Positions 1 through 12,047 of a stretch of 64,000 nt of DNA are shown in pieces; position 1 is the first letter of the stretch; each line of letters starts with the position of its first letter. Origin of the DNA: Magnaporthiopsis rhizophila (taxonomy: Eukaryota > Ascomycota > Sordariomycetes > Magnaporthales > Magnaporthaceae); the NCBI GenBank assembly GCA_003049465.1, contig PYSS01000029.1, positions 186,001 to 250,000 on the forward strand. The letters are read 5' to 3'. The position numbers and the translations under genes were made by a program. The notes under the pieces were generated by a model. That model saw nothing but the letters and a program-made list of their open reading frames with translations, had not been told where the DNA came from and made no database searches.

Positions 1-1
1 G

Positions 2-67
2 CGAGAGGCCGCCACGGCGGCCGGCGGCAGGGATGCCGCGGACGCAAACGGCGAGGAAGGCAACTAG
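2..67 (+). CDS. C-terminal end of a gene cut by the window edge
   Basis: Reading from base 2 gives 21 codons rich in Ala, Gly, Asp and Glu, ending in EEGN and a TAG at 65-67. The codons end mostly in C or G, like the coding DNA elsewhere in the window, and the sequence after the stop turns AT-richer as a 3' UTR would. No family can be named from so short a tail. It could also be chance open frame. Confidence 0.35.
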   Translation, partial: REAATAAGGRDAADANGEEGN

Positions 68-1475
68 AGGGGCGCCCCCGCCAGCGCCCTCCCGCCGATT
101 GCTTCACCCGATTTTATCGCTGTATCGATGAACTGAAAGAAAGGATAAACAACAAATACCAACAACGAGGAGGGGCGTCGGTTCCTGTTTCCCCACTGTC
201 ACGAGATGCCAGGACTCTCGCGTCCCAACATGATACCCCTCTTATTATTGCCCAGGGGGGCGGCTCCTGCTTCTGAAGCTATCCCTCCTCTCACTTTCTC
301 TTTGTGCGAGCAGACTCCCGATACGACCATGAATCGTACCCCGGCTTCAGGAGGATGTGACGAGCAATCGCACAGGACATCAAACAGCCAAAGCTTCCGG
401 AATGCGGATTGTGTTCTTTCCTTTGGGAATTTTTGTCGGTGGATATAGGTGGGAAGGGTGAGGAAGTGGAATGAGCCACGTGTCCCGAAAAGATGGACGA
501 AAGAAGCCACTCGGCGATGGGCTAGCGACAGCTGTGGCAGTGCGAATTTCTTTTTATACCCGTGGTAATGAGGAGCTTTCGAAGAGGGCCGGTTCGTTAG
601 AGTATGAAGAAGTGAGGCTTTGGGCTCCTTGCCTTTCTGCTCCGCTCCTTGGTACTGGCCATCCTCTTCTCGCTGTTGGTCTTTTTTTGCTTGTTGCCCG
701 GCGGTTGGAGCCTGCTGGCGGAGCTGTCAAGGCCCCTTTCCGCCTGCTTTCGTTCTCTTCTCCACACCCCATTTTATCTTTTCTCTCCCATACACATTCC
801 CCAGCACGTTTTTCTATTAGCTCTCTTCTACTAGTGGCCTTCTAATGCAGATATCATCCTGGTTTTGGTTTCCCCTTGATTCTCTCTTCCCTTCCAGATG
901 CTCCTCAAATGCTCTTGGATATAGTTGGCCGTGACTCGAATGACATCCCACTTTTGATTCGTGTCCATATCGACTTGGGCGAATAGGAGAGCCGACATCG
1001 TCATATCTCGCGCCTACCGATTCGTAGGATCAGAGTCACTAACGAAGCGTGTTCACGCGTTATTTGACGATCACATAAAACAGTAAAATGTGTTCTCGCA
1101 GTTATTGGTATTCTAACAAAAGAAAGCCCCAAAGCCCCGCTTCAAGCCAACACACGCAACCTAACAGCCGGATTCCATGCCATTCCCTCAAACCAAATTG
1201 CGACTGACAGAACTAATGATACTTAGAAAAGAAAGGAATAAAAGGAAAGAACCGTAAACGGAGCTGGGAGTACGTCCTGGCTGCTAGAGCATCCAGGTAG
1301 ACAGCTGTGGAAGTCCCGGATTTCCAAGCCCGCCTTGGGAATGTTTCAACAAAAACGAAAAGCATGACAAACTGTTCACAATCTCGGTAGAACCCATAGA
1401 GATGTTGCTTCGATACAGACGTGCGGAGCGCCCCGTTGGTGAGTACTTGAAAGGCCAAGCCAGCCCCGCACTCGC
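68..1475. other. Intergenic, no gene seen
   Basis: The stretch lies between the partial gene at the left edge and the converging Bax-inhibitor gene. It holds the probable 3' UTRs of both, with short open frames that lack family resemblance or coding-like codon use. I see no RNA gene in it. Confidence 0.5.
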
Positions 1476-2339
1476 CTAGTTCTGAGACTGGTTGTTGAGG
1501 ATGCGCAGAATGGCGAGGAAGAGGTTGATGATGTCGAGGTACAGGCTGATGGCGGCCGCGATCTCCTCCTCGACGTGGTGGTGGCGCATGATGAGCTGGG
1601 TGTCGACGAGGATGTATCCGCTGAAGATGAGGGCGGCCAGCCCGCCGTAGATGAGGTCGGCGGTCGAGTTGTAGGGCAGGAACACGGCGACGAAGCCGAA
1701 GAGGACGAGTCCCCAGAGGGCGCCAAACAGGTAGGGCATCCACGAGGTGAAGTCGTACTTGGTCTGGCAGGCGAAGGCGGTCAGGAACACAAAGATGCCG
1801 GCCGTCAGCAGCACGGCCGACAGCACGACCGACGACTTGTAGAAGGTGACGACGACGGAGACGGTGTAGGCCTCGAGCAGGGTGAAACCAGCCAGGAAGA
1901 GCAGGTTGGTCGGGTACGTCTTGCGCTTCCAGTAGGTGAGGAACATCATGCCCATGGCGCCGAAGAGCGACAGCCACAGCACGCCCGGGTGGGCCCGCGT
2001 CCAGTCGCGGTAGGCCGGGCTGAGGAAGCCGAGGGCCGAGACGCCGCCCGTCAGGAGCAGCTGCGCCGTCAGGATGGCGTAGACCTTGCGGATGAACTGG
2101 TGCCGGATGTCGATGGTCGCCTCGGACACGGAGCCGCCGAACTTGAAGTCGTCGGGCACGTTGTCCTCGCTGCTGCGCGGGGCGCCGCCGCCTAGCAGGC
2201 GCTCCGTGTCCGCGTCGGCGGCGGCGGCTGAGGACGAGGGCCCGCCAGCGGCCTGGTAGCTCGGCGGCGCCGTCGTGTAGTCGACCTGCTCATCCGGGTC
2301 CTGCGTCGGGGCGGGAGTGTACTTTGCGTTGGCGGCCAT
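1476..2339 (-). CDS. BXI1: Bax inhibitor-1 / LFG family membrane protein
   Basis: A single exon of 287 codons encodes a seven-helix member of the TMBIM/Bax-inhibitor-1 family, closest in pattern to the LFG (TMBIM4) branch and yeast Bxi1. Family members sit in ER, Golgi or vacuolar membranes and influence calcium leak, the unfolded protein response and cell death. The first 80 or so residues are polar and low in complexity (Pro, Ser, Ala, Asp). The hydrophobic helices start near residue 84. The family signatures GYILVDTQLIM and AAAISLYLDIINLF are present, each with the Asp that forms the pH-sensing pair in bacterial YetJ. The ATG lies in a good context (GCAGCCATGGCC) and the protein ends normally in LNNQSQN. 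Length fits the family. The family call is firm; the exact cellular role is inferred. Confidence 0.93.
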   Translation of the reverse strand: MAANAKYTPAPTQDPDEQVDYTTAPPSYQAAGGPSSSAAAADADTERLLGGGAPRSSEDNVPDDFKFGGSVSEATIDIRHQFIRKVYAILTAQLLLTGGVSALGFLSPAYRDWTRAHPGVLWLSLFGAMGMMFLTYWKRKTYPTNLLFLAGFTLLEAYTVSVVVTFYKSSVVLSAVLLTAGIFVFLTAFACQTKYDFTSWMPYLFGALWGLVLFGFVAVFLPYNSTADLIYGGLAALIFSGYILVDTQLIMRHHHVEEEIAAAISLYLDIINLFLAILRILNNQSQN

Positions 2340-2707
2340 GGCTGCAGTTGTTGTTTCTTTTTCTCGCTGCTTCTTCTGGGTGGTTGTTCTTGGGTCGGCT
2401 CTTCTCGGTTCCGTCGGGCGGTCGGGCGGGGACTACGGATCGCGGAGGGGAAGGGAAATGAAACAAAAGACTTTGGCAATCAGTCGACGATCTATAATTC
2501 ACGCACGCGGCGACGGCCCTTCTTTCGTGGTACGGGGCGATGGGGTTAGGTTGGGCGGTTGACGTGGATGGATATGAAAACGGCGACGAGGCGTCGACGA
2601 CCGTTAGTGAACTCGAAACATCTGGAAGGTGACAGCGTCATCCCGTCACCTGCTGGAGTAGGCGGCACCAAGAGTGGGGCGAGGATGTTTGCTGCGCCCC
2701 GGATCAC

Positions 2708-3964
2708 GTGCGCGCACGGCCTGGATGGAGTCAGCACCTTTCCTGTTCGGATTGCTTCCTTTCACAGCGTCTAATGCCCTCCCGAACAAGCCATCAGTGT
2801 GTTATCCTACCGGCGGCCGTCTGGGGCTGGAGGTTGTTACACCCCGATGTTGCAACACTATTAACGTCTCTGATACAAATTGCTGGTATCCGACCGGTGC
2901 TAGATGCTTATGGAGAGTATGGCCGACGATTACGGCACGGCGCTTGCCACCGCTCACGGCTCCGCTTTGTAAAGTGTAAGGTGTATATAAGGAGCGCGTG
3001 TGGGATCTTCATGACACGCTTGCACACCGTCGTCAGGCCTCCTGCGGTAGCGGCGCGAGGATCGCCCGGCCTCAAACTGTTTAAACCGGCGGTCTACCTA
3101 CTTGCGCCCAACACCATTTTTCGTCTTGTTCGGGCCGGCATTGCCGTTAGACTTGCTGGTCATCTAGCGACGCCGTTAAATGCGCCGGGGCCGTAACTAG
3201 TACCGCCGATACCCCGAAGGCCCTGATGTAGTTGTGCGTGGCTGACTGCGGCGCCGCTGTGGAGACGAATGCCGGCTCTGCTGCTCGGTACGTCACTTAC
3301 GCGAAGCCGTGTGGGCTCTCCGGACGCACCTTGGACGGATTGGGGCTGGGCCCGGAGTATGGGTATGATGATTGACCGTGAGCTTAGGACTGCCGCTGTG
3401 ATCGCCACCTCTGCCCCGGGAAGACTGCAGCTACGGATCAGCACGGCCGATGGCGACGGTAACGGTCCTTGCCGTCGTCAACTACCGCGGCCTTTAGGTG
3501 CTGCCCAGATACGACCGGCCTGCACCAGCCTAGCATGCTCTAGCGGCTTCCGCGTGTGCTGGTGCGACAGCGCTACTAAGACGGTCGAGGCGTCAGCGCC
3601 CATTGTGACGGCGACAGACTGACTTTGCCACCACTACCATAACGACCCTCTAGCGGTAGTCGTGACGCTGCAGACGACAGTTACGGCGCCGGCTACAACG
3701 GTAACGACAACCCCGCATGCCCAAAAGGTCCCCATCCTGCTGTGGGCCCAGGTCGCCTACCAGAACCAGCTGGCCGGCAATACTTGTTATTGCATCTACA
3801 CCGCCAGGGGTCCTAAAGGCACCAGCTGGTATTGCACTGACAGTAGCCTCATGTGTGCCACTGCTGCTGCGGGTTGCGACCCAGCTGCCGACTGCTCCGC
3901 CGACGAGTGCCTCATTCAAACGTGCTGGCGAGTCCGACCGCTGTTTCCCTACGGCCGCCAATAG
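2708..3964 (+). pseudogene. Possible decayed coding sequence, unidentified
   Basis: One plus-strand frame stays open over most of about 1.25 kb and is broken only by stops at 3194, 3224 and 3620. After the last break it runs through a Thr/Val-rich stretch (TTVTAPATTVTTT) into a Cys-rich segment with about nine cysteines in 60 residues, before a stop at 3962. This pattern of a Thr-rich linker and a Cys-rich module is common in secreted fungal proteins, but I cannot name a family and there is no clear start or signal peptide. In GC-rich DNA, long chance frames are frequent, so this may be noise. Confidence 0.2.
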
Positions 3965-5425
3965 TTGCGTCAATGGGCCCCTTCGGCCGGGCCCTTCTAT
4001 TATCTGACGGCCGTCTCCGGGTCGCCCCGCGCCGGTGGACGACACGCTTTTCTGCAGGAGGCATCATTAAAGCTGCCCTGCTTTCTCATATCTCCTCAAG
4101 ATACAGTCTTTTAAACGCGGCTTGGGACGCCGGCAGTCGTCCGTGGTTACACGCAGAGGTCATGGAGGATAAAAGGGGGTGGGTTGCGATAGCAGGCCTA
4201 TGTAGGTAGGTAGCGAGGAGGGGCTCTGCCAATGTCGGGACCCGACGAGGGAGCTATCTTGGGTCGCCGAGGGCCCTCATATGCAAACGTCGGCTTCCGG
4301 CCGCTCTGCTCCACCTTAGCCAAAATATCGCGAATCGACTACCGGAATGAAATTGGAGGTTTGAAGTTGACACTCCATCGTGGGTTATATAGCGAGGCTC
4401 CCAGGCCTTCAAAAATTACATGCAGTCGGGTTCCTTGCCGAAGATAATTGACGCCGTGTTCCCACAGCGGGCCCATTTGATAGGCGAGTCGACGCCCGCG
4501 TGTCAGTTTGGCAGTTGGCTGCCGGTAGCGTTGGAGTGTGTGGGTAGCATCCGGCCCAATACGTTTTACGCCGTACGCCAGGGGTGGACACTACAACCCC
4601 ACGACGGCACTGTAGCCGGCCAATGCCAAAGCGGCAAATGCCTGTCAGGAAAGGCACCTGCCAACCAGCCTAGCAAACCACCTCCATCCAAACATCCGAA
4701 CGCAGGCAGGCGCCGTGCATGCAGAACGGAATCCCATTGGCAGACGCACAAGCTGGAATCTTGCAGATGGCACGTTCCTGTTGGCGACTGGCCAGCTGGG
4801 GGCAAGAGCCAGATCGCATCAGCAAGTTGCGACAGCTCCATGGCCGACCGAGGGGCCCTGCGGCTGTGGCCTTCACACCGCCAATGTCGGGCATGCTCTT
4901 CTGCACCATCCGGTCCGTGATGACGGATGGGTTCTGGGGATGGCTCCGAGCAGATCCATGGCCTACTCGCTATGGTACCGGCTACCTGCCGTTTTGCCAT
5001 CATGGCTCAATGGCTGATTGACCCGCTGTAGAACCCCTCGAATCTGTGCGACGACGGGAGCTTCCCTCCATGCCAGGTGAGGCGCAGCCGCTAAACAAGC
5101 AAGCACCTCCAGACCTTGGAGCAAGCTTTCGCAAGCACTGTATCATGGCAGATTCCATCGCGCCGGCAAGAATCCTCGCCCGGTTACCGCCCAATCATCG
5201 GGAAATCAATTCTCTGGAAATCAGCACGAAACGGAACCACGACACCGACGATGGGCCGACCCCTGCAAGGTTGGAGCTGCTCTCCTTTTCCCCGCCATCC
5301 ACATCGTCAAATTGGACGTTGCCCCAGGCCTGGCAGAGCTCTGCTCACACCGCCTTTGATTGCTCTCATCCACCTTCCAAGCCCAGACCCCACTTCTCTC
5401 GAAATTTCGAATAGGGCCGGTCCCC

Positions 5426-5456
5426 TTTTTTTTTTTTTCTTTTTTTTTTTTTTTTT
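5426..5456. repeat. Poly-T tract
   Basis: Thirteen Ts, one C, then seventeen Ts. It lies in the upstream region of the ceramide synthase gene, about 700 bases before its start codon. No function is evident. Confidence 0.8.
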
Positions 5457-6157
5457 CTGCGCCCGCCGAGAAAGGGAGGCGAGGAGGCAGCCCGGGCCGA
5501 GACTTATCAAGTGGCAGGTATCTTGGGACCAAAAGAAAAACAGGTCCCTTCCCGTACCCTTTCCCCCGTTTGCTGCACCCCGTTAGGCCCCTCTCTCTGC
5601 TGTCAGCGGTACTCGCAAAAAACGAGGGCATCCATCTGTGGTGGGAAAGCTTCCTTGCCTGTTCCTTGCTCCCCTCCCAGCCTCGCTCTCTCTGTTCCTA
5701 CGCGACCTTCCTATGGCTTGAAGAGCGGCAGCAATCCTTGCAAGCCTTGATCTGCAAACTGGAGCATTCGTTCGGCGTATCAATTGGCAATATCAATTCC
5801 TTCTTTTTCTCTTCCTGTCGTTGCTTGATCCCCTTTTTACCCCACGGCTTTCCCGCCTCCTCAACAAAATCCACCCCGGCATTTTCCGCCCACGGCCCTG
5901 GCGGACAAAAAATCCGGGCCTAGCAGCGCCCACGCTTTCACCCAGTCTCGCACTTGGACACCTCCAACCTCTGGCCTTCGACGACCCGCCCGAGCGTCAA
6001 GCCGATAGCTGCCGCTAGACTAGCACCACCGCGCGGCCAGCATATACCCGCGGGCTAAGACTGCTCGCCCGGTGCCGCAAACTCAATTGCGCCCGCCAAT
6101 TCACACGAGACAGCCGCTCCGTTCTTTTTTCCAAAGCTCCTGCCCTCGCCAGAAAAC

Positions 6158-8062
6158 ATGTCCGGCTTACGGGATGATGGTGGCGGCACCCTCGAGCCGC
6201 CCTCTCCTCGACGATCCGTGGTGCGCGACCCTTCTATCATCAGGAAAGACACCATGAACGGCCCGCTGTACATGCAGGCCTCCAACAAAACCATGCTGGT
6301 CCGGCGTGTCAAGAGGAGGGGCGACGGCCCCCTCAAGAACTTTACGAGGTGGTGTGTCGATAATCAGACTGGTGTGTAGTGGTTTCCTTCAGGCAAGAAT
6401 TGGCTTCTGGTAGTCAGTGCAGCCGCTCGGGCAAGCCTTTAGACGCCTGGACGGCTGCGGCAGAAGCTTGTCTCGCTGCGTTGCTTGCATGCCCACACTC
6501 GCGCCCACCAGCTTCGGCTCGGCACATCCACTTGTTTATCTACAGCAGTCAAACTAACACCATCTTCGTCGCACACAGGCCTCTCCTTCAACCTCCTAGC
6601 GCTTCTTGCCCTCACCCACTTCTTCTTCCCCAAGAGCCGCGAGTACACGTCCAAGTTCTTCTCGTCGTCACACTATAATCCCAGGACGGAAAAGTACGGC
6701 ATTGGCAGTGATGATGGCTATCAGATCCTCTTCTGGATCGTGGTTTTCACGGGTATCAGGGCAAGTGCCATGGAGTACATCCTGGCGCCCTTTGCAAAGT
6801 GGCATGGCTTAAAAAAGCGCAAGGCTGTCACTCGTTTCAGCGAACAGGGCTGGCTTATCGGCTACTACGCCGTCTTCTGGCCCATGGGCTTGGTATGTTG
6901 TGCCTCAAAGCCTATCTATCTACAAGAGGAAAAGAAATTTCCCTTGTGATCGGAGCCTTCTAACGAGTTTTCTGTCCCTTTGAACTAGTATATCTACCGC
7001 TACTCAGAGTACTACATGAGCCTGCGTAACCTCTGGACCGGATGGCCTAGCAGGGAGCTTGATGGCCTCATGAAGGGCTACATGTTGGCTCAGCTAGCCT
7101 TTTGGCTGCAGCAGATCCTCGTCATCAACATCGAGGAGCGCAGGAAGGACCACTGGCAGATGCTTGCCCACCACATCATCACCATCTCGCTGATCTACGC
7201 TTCTTACCGGTATGGCTATACCCGTGTCGGTAACCTGATCCTGATCCTGATGGATGGTGTGGATATTGTTTTCTCGGTAAGTTCCTGCTCTGGGTGCCGG
7301 TCCATGATTTTCCAGCGTCCCACCGCAGAGAACACCTACTGACCCTGCATCCTCGTGGACCAGAGCGCCAAGTGCCTGAAGTATCTCGGGTATAACAGAG
7401 CATGCGATGTCTTCTTCGGCTTGTTCATGGTTAGCTGGGTGCTCGCCCGCCACGTCGCGTATCTGATGGTCTGCTACTCGGTCTGGCGCGATACGACGAC
7501 CGAGATGGGCGATCGCTGCTGGCGGGACACTGCCAAAGGAATCGATGGCCCTCTCCCGAAACCCAGCGGGCTCATGTATATCGCGGAGCCTCTCTGGGAC
7601 TCGGAGGCGATTGTGTGCTTCGATGAATCGGTCAAGTGGGGCTTCCTCTCGGTCCTGCTGATGCTGCAAGGCATCACCCTCGTCTGGCTGATGGCCATTT
7701 TCAGGGTCGCCGTCAAGGTTATCCGTGGCACTGGCGCCGAGGATACGCGCAGCGACGACGAAGAAGGCGAGACGGAGGAGCTGGACCAGCACGAGTATGC
7801 GGATGGGAGGACAAAGATCAACGTTGTGGAGGCCGCGCTTGCCAACCACGGCGGCAAGATGTCGTACAATGACGACGCCGACAACGACGACGACCAGCCC
7901 ATTGAGGAGGAGGTTGGCGTTGAGGATATTGACCTCAAGGGCTGGGGCCGTAGATCGGGCGTCAAGAGGCAGGCGTCGTCATCCACGGGCGTCAGCCTCC
8001 CTGGACACAGTGATCGCAAGGAGCTTCTCGGCCGTATTGGTTGCGAGAAGCAGGTCGACTGA
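6158..8062 (+). CDS. LAG1: Ceramide synthase, LAG1/LAC1 type
   Basis: Four exons (6158-6371, 6579-6892, 6989-7276, 7364-8062) encode 504 residues and agree in phase throughout. The product joins a long-chain base to a fatty acyl-CoA to make ceramide in the ER membrane. It has the TRAM/LAG1/CLN8 fold. The Lag1 motif is clear: paired histidines at 237-238 in MLAHHIITISLIYASYRYGY, then an Asp-rich segment MDGVDIVFSSAKCLKYLGY. Several hydrophobic helices run from about residue 75 to 385. The C-terminal 110 residues are acidic and polar (DDEEGETEEL, NDDADNDDD), a tail seen in fungal homologues and a likely phosphorylation region. The first start codon was chosen because exon 1 opens directly with it and no upstream in-frame ATG is needed. 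Filamentous fungi carry more than one ceramide synthase, so the exact paralogue (LAG1 or LAC1 type) is not settled. Confidence 0.92.
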
Positions 8063-9364
8063 GCCTGTTCTATTGTTGTGGAGGCTGGAGAGGCAGAAGC
8101 GTCCTGGATCTGGTGGGTGGTGAGGGCAGTGGCTTGGCGCGCAGCCATTTCGAAAGAAAGGGGTGTGGCGGACGGCCCGTGTATCGACCGGCTAACTCGA
8201 GGCCGCCACACAACTCAGCTGGAGTGGCTCTCTTCTCGCCTCAGGCGGGCTCCTATCCAACACTTCTTATTCTTCACATTTTAACCTCTGTCATCTATGC
8301 AGGCCTTTTCTCGCACAAAAGCAGATATTTTGCAAGCACAAAGTGGTTTCATGTTCTTGGGTTGTCTCGTCACGGGAGGTTTGTTCCGGGCAATGTTTCG
8401 CTGACAAGGATATACACCAGTTAAATACAGGTTATGGGAAAATATACATCTGGCATTTGTGGAAGAATTTATCTGGATGCGGATCTAGCTGCGATGGCAT
8501 CACGGCTGATGGCTTGTTCCTTTTTTTATTTTATTTTTTATTTTTTTTATTTATTCATTATAATTCTTTCCCATTTTCTTGGAGCATACACTACCTCGGT
8601 GTTTCAAGTGGCGTTTGTTTGTCCGGCAAGGTGGCCATGATCGGGTCACTTCAACGACCGACACAGGGTCTGCACGGGCCACTATAAGAAGCTTGACTAA
8701 ACCTCCGTGAATGGTGTGGCACGTAGCTCATGACAGTCAGGGGCCGGGCAAAAGCCACTAGGCTGCAGCTGGCAGCGCTTGGGGCGCCTACTGGTGGGTG
8801 GTAGACGCTGAAGCGCTAATTGGGCCTGGGTCCGCCATCAGTGGGGCATGTGCCGGGCCCTGCATGTTTGCTGCTGTAGCTCCCGAATCCTTCTGCGTTT
8901 CGCTGTCGAATTGTCCATGCCAGGCGGGAAATTCAACGCCGCCGCCAGTGCCACGATGCGATCTACCCCCGAGCACACTGACGACGTCCATACCCTGAGC
9001 CCGCGCTGATCCACTGCCCTGTTGGAGCTTGTTGCTATCACCAACGCACGAGCAGTGCTCGAACATCCCAACCGCATTTTCTGATACCACCTGACTGCGT
9101 TGCCCGTCTCCAACAGCACCTCGGAATCCGGCTCCGCCCCTCTGTCTCTCCCCTTTCGCGCGACGAACCTTGCAAAAAGACCCCAGCGCGTCCTGCGCCC
9201 GCGCCACCCGCCTCCGATACGCGCACTGCGCATGCGCCGGAGCCTGCCGATGCGACCGACCACGGCGGGCAGGGATCAGACGCAGGACCAGCACCCGCAC
9301 TCCCCGCGGTAGCAGAGGAACCATCTCGAGGAGAACACACGGCCGCCTAGGGAGAGGACACACC
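8063..9364. other. Intergenic, 3' UTR and promoter
   Basis: The first half is AT-richer and contains a T-rich run at about 8520-8560, as in a 3' UTR. The second half is C-rich and leads into the dynein light intermediate chain gene. Nothing else is recognised. Confidence 0.5.
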
Positions 9365-11556
9365 ATGGCGAGCAACACAAACAGGTTCTCCACCGTCACC
9401 TCGGCCTCGGCCGACTCCAAAGATGGCGAGAAGAAGAAAGACATGTGGAACTCCATGTTGGAGTCCGTCGCCAGCGGCAAGCGGCTACCGGAGAAGAATC
9501 TGTTGGTTCTCGGTAAGTCTTGTCCCTCGATGCCGTTCCGCGGGCGGCCAGGAAACATGCTGCATTGTTTTGTTCTCCCTGGGTCCAGGCTGCTGACATG
9601 ACCACGATCTCTCTCCTTCTGCAGGCGGCACCGTCGAGTCGCAGCGAGACTTTCTCGAGACCCTCTCCAACACCGAGTCGAGGAGGCCGTTTGATAGACA
9701 GGGGTCTAGGATACCTCCTCCTGTCGCGAACCACTTTGCGCTCGGATACACGTACTATGACGTCCTCGACGCAGACCAAGAAGGTTTGCCACAGTGTGCC
9801 CCTATCTGCTACCCGCACCCTGATTCAACCCCGCGGGCGAGACGGACCCGACCTTCCCCGAGACCGGGCAGACCTCGCTGACACCATCTCCTGGCAGACA
9901 TACTGGCCCGTATCTCCCTCTACTCCCTCACGAAGCCATCCCACCAGTTCGATTCCCTCGTCAGGCCGCTTCTCACGCCCCAGACAATACCACATACTCT
10001 GATTGTGGTGCTGCTCGACTGGGCCGAGCCATGGCTGTGGATGCGACAGCTGCGCGAATGGATCCTGCTGCTCCGGAAGGTGATGTTGCCGCTCGACCAC
10101 GACGCCAAGGAGGCGATGGAGGAGGTCATGATCAGCTGGAGGGACCGCGGCAGAGGAGGCGGCGGCACCAACCTAGACGGCACCGGCGCCGCGCCGCTTT
10201 CCGGAGCCGAGGCCGGTGCTGACGTCTCGCTGCCGCTGGGTCCCGGCGAGTGGGAAGATGCGCTGGGCCTACCCTTGGCCGTTGTCTGCCAAAATGTGAG
10301 CCGGACCACCCACACACTGACCATCCGGCCCTCGATCGACCGCTGACCGAGATGTTTCCCGCGTTAGGCCGACAAGATGGAGCTTCTGGAGAAGATGCAG
10401 GGGTGGAAGGAAGAGAACTTTGATATCGTTCTTCAGTTTATGCGGACGGTGCTTCTGAAGCGTATGCAGATACTGCTCCTCTGGCCCTTCTTGGATGGAT
10501 CTTGATGCTAACATTGTGCGACTGTTTTTCTGGCCGGCAGATGGCGCGTCACTGATGTACACGAGCGCAAATCTTCCCTCGCAGCTGCCGACTCTCATAC
10601 ACTCTAGTTTGGGTATCACGTCGCTGCTGAAGCGGCAACCGCTAAAGCACAACGTTATCGATCGTGACAAGATCGCGGTGCCGCCGAACTGGGATTCGTG
10701 GGGCAAAATCAGGGTGCTGCGGGACGGTTTCGACGTCGAGTCGGTCAGCAATGGCTGGTCTATCGACTTGGACCAGCCCTTTCCCCGGCCGAGGCCACCT
10801 CAGGTGGCTGGTAAAGCTGAACACACGGCGAACGGGACTGGGGAAACGGGCGAGGATGCTACGACAGGTACCGAGGAGAACGACGAAGACGATGATGATG
10901 ATGTCAAGGAGCGGATTGAGGGCTCAACAGTAACGCTGTACGAGGATGCGGTCGAGGACCCGACGACGGCGGCGTTGCAGATGGCCGGCCGCGACAGTCA
11001 CTCGACACGACTCGAGGTCGAAACCAAAGACCCGCAAACATTCCTTGCAGAGCAGCTCAAAGTGCTGGAGCAGTACCGAATCGAGGCGGAGAAGGAAGGC
11101 AAAGGCGCCGAAGCGGGCGCGGCCGGCGCTGCTGGCAGTGGCGCACTCAAGGCTGTGGGGGCCGGCGCTGGCGGGCGTGCGTCGCCACGGCCCGGGGGCA
11201 TCAGCCCGGATCCTGGAGCGGCGCCCGTCGCGTTGGGAGCTGTGGGTGATCACATTGGGCCAGTTCAGTTCAATATGGGCGGCATCCAGGTCGATGCTGA
11301 CGACATGGTACAGCGGCTGAAGGTGCGTTCTTTTTCCCTGGGCTTTTTGTGTTTACAATCTACAATACTGACATGCGTTTCATCATGCTTCTTGCAGGAT
11401 CGGCAGGCGTACGGCTCATCGCCCGAGCCGGCCAGCCCAACGCACGATGAGGACGAGGCTGCGGGTCTCAAGAACCACATGGACACGGACAATCTGCAGG
11501 CCTTCTTCTCCGGCCTGATGAACCGGGGAAAGACGCGAGCGGAGACCCGTCTTTGA
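9365..11556 (+). CDS. Cytoplasmic dynein light intermediate chain
   Basis: Six exons (9365-9512, 9625-9783, 9898-10295, 10368-10461, 10541-11322, 11398-11556) encode 579 residues with full phase agreement. The protein is the light intermediate chain of cytoplasmic dynein, which binds the heavy chain through a Ras-like domain and cargo adaptors through its C-terminal region. The N-terminal half carries the family pattern: LLVLGGTVESQRDFLETL in the P-loop position, LGYTYYDV, LIVVLLDWAEPW, and later SLMYTSANLPSQL and VPPNWDSWGKI. The P-loop is degenerate, lacking the GKT/S of nucleotide-binding GTPases. From about residue 330 the chain is low in complexity, with an acidic stretch and an Ala/Gly-rich stretch, then the ending EAAGLKNHMDTDNLQAFFSGLMNRGK, a helix of the kind that binds adaptors. 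A dynactin subunit gene lies 13 kb downstream. Confidence 0.93.
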
Positions 11557-11585
11557 CATGCCACAGGGCGTATACCAAGGATCTA

Positions 11586-11619
<34 letters not shown>

Positions 11620-12047
11620 ATTTCCAACAAAAGAATAATACCCAACTTTCAGCCTTGGCTCCATATTTTGTCTGTTCTGGCTTCTTGGTCCGCGTGAAAA
11701 CTGTGCGAGCTGAGGTGCCCCTTGGTGTACTTTGACTTGGCCGCTTCCCCGTGCATGTTATACAGCTTATGGGGTACCACGGCCGACCCCTCTGCTGCCC
11801 CGCGATTGAATGCGAGTCCGAGGGCGGTCGTTCATCCGGCCGCAAGTTGACCCGGCGCAGGAGAGGTATTAGTCAGACGTGTGAACCCGGGCTCTGTGAC
11901 AAGGGAAATGATATACGACAGAATACCATCCTCCTTGTTCCTGCCCGGATATGAGCGATGGTCTAGTAGGCAATTATCGTTTCTACTCCATCCCAAGGCC
12001 TCTTTATAAAGAAAAGAAAAGGGGATAGGCGGAAAGCAGCTTTAAAG
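11557..12047. other. Intergenic between DLIC and DJ-1 genes
   Basis: It contains the 3' UTR with the hexamer repeat and a short promoter. A TATA-like TTTATAAAG lies about 45 bases before the next start codon. Nothing else is seen. Confidence 0.45.
11583..11620. repeat. Hexanucleotide microsatellite GTCTGC
   Basis: About five and a half tandem copies of GTCTGC lie 30 bases after the stop codon of the dynein light intermediate chain gene, inside its probable 3' UTR. It is the sort of tract that varies in length between strains. Confidence 0.85.

Larger units (their letters stand above)
2340..6157. other. Intergenic, 3.8 kb, no intact gene
   Basis: This stretch separates the minus-strand Bax-inhibitor gene from the plus-strand ceramide synthase. 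The first part is the promoter of the former; roughly 5.4-6.16 kb, with CT-rich runs, is the promoter and leader of the latter. A poly-T tract lies at 5426-5456. The middle (2.7-4.3 kb) holds a possible relic listed separately. From 4.3 to 5.3 kb I see nothing recognisable. Confidence 0.5.
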
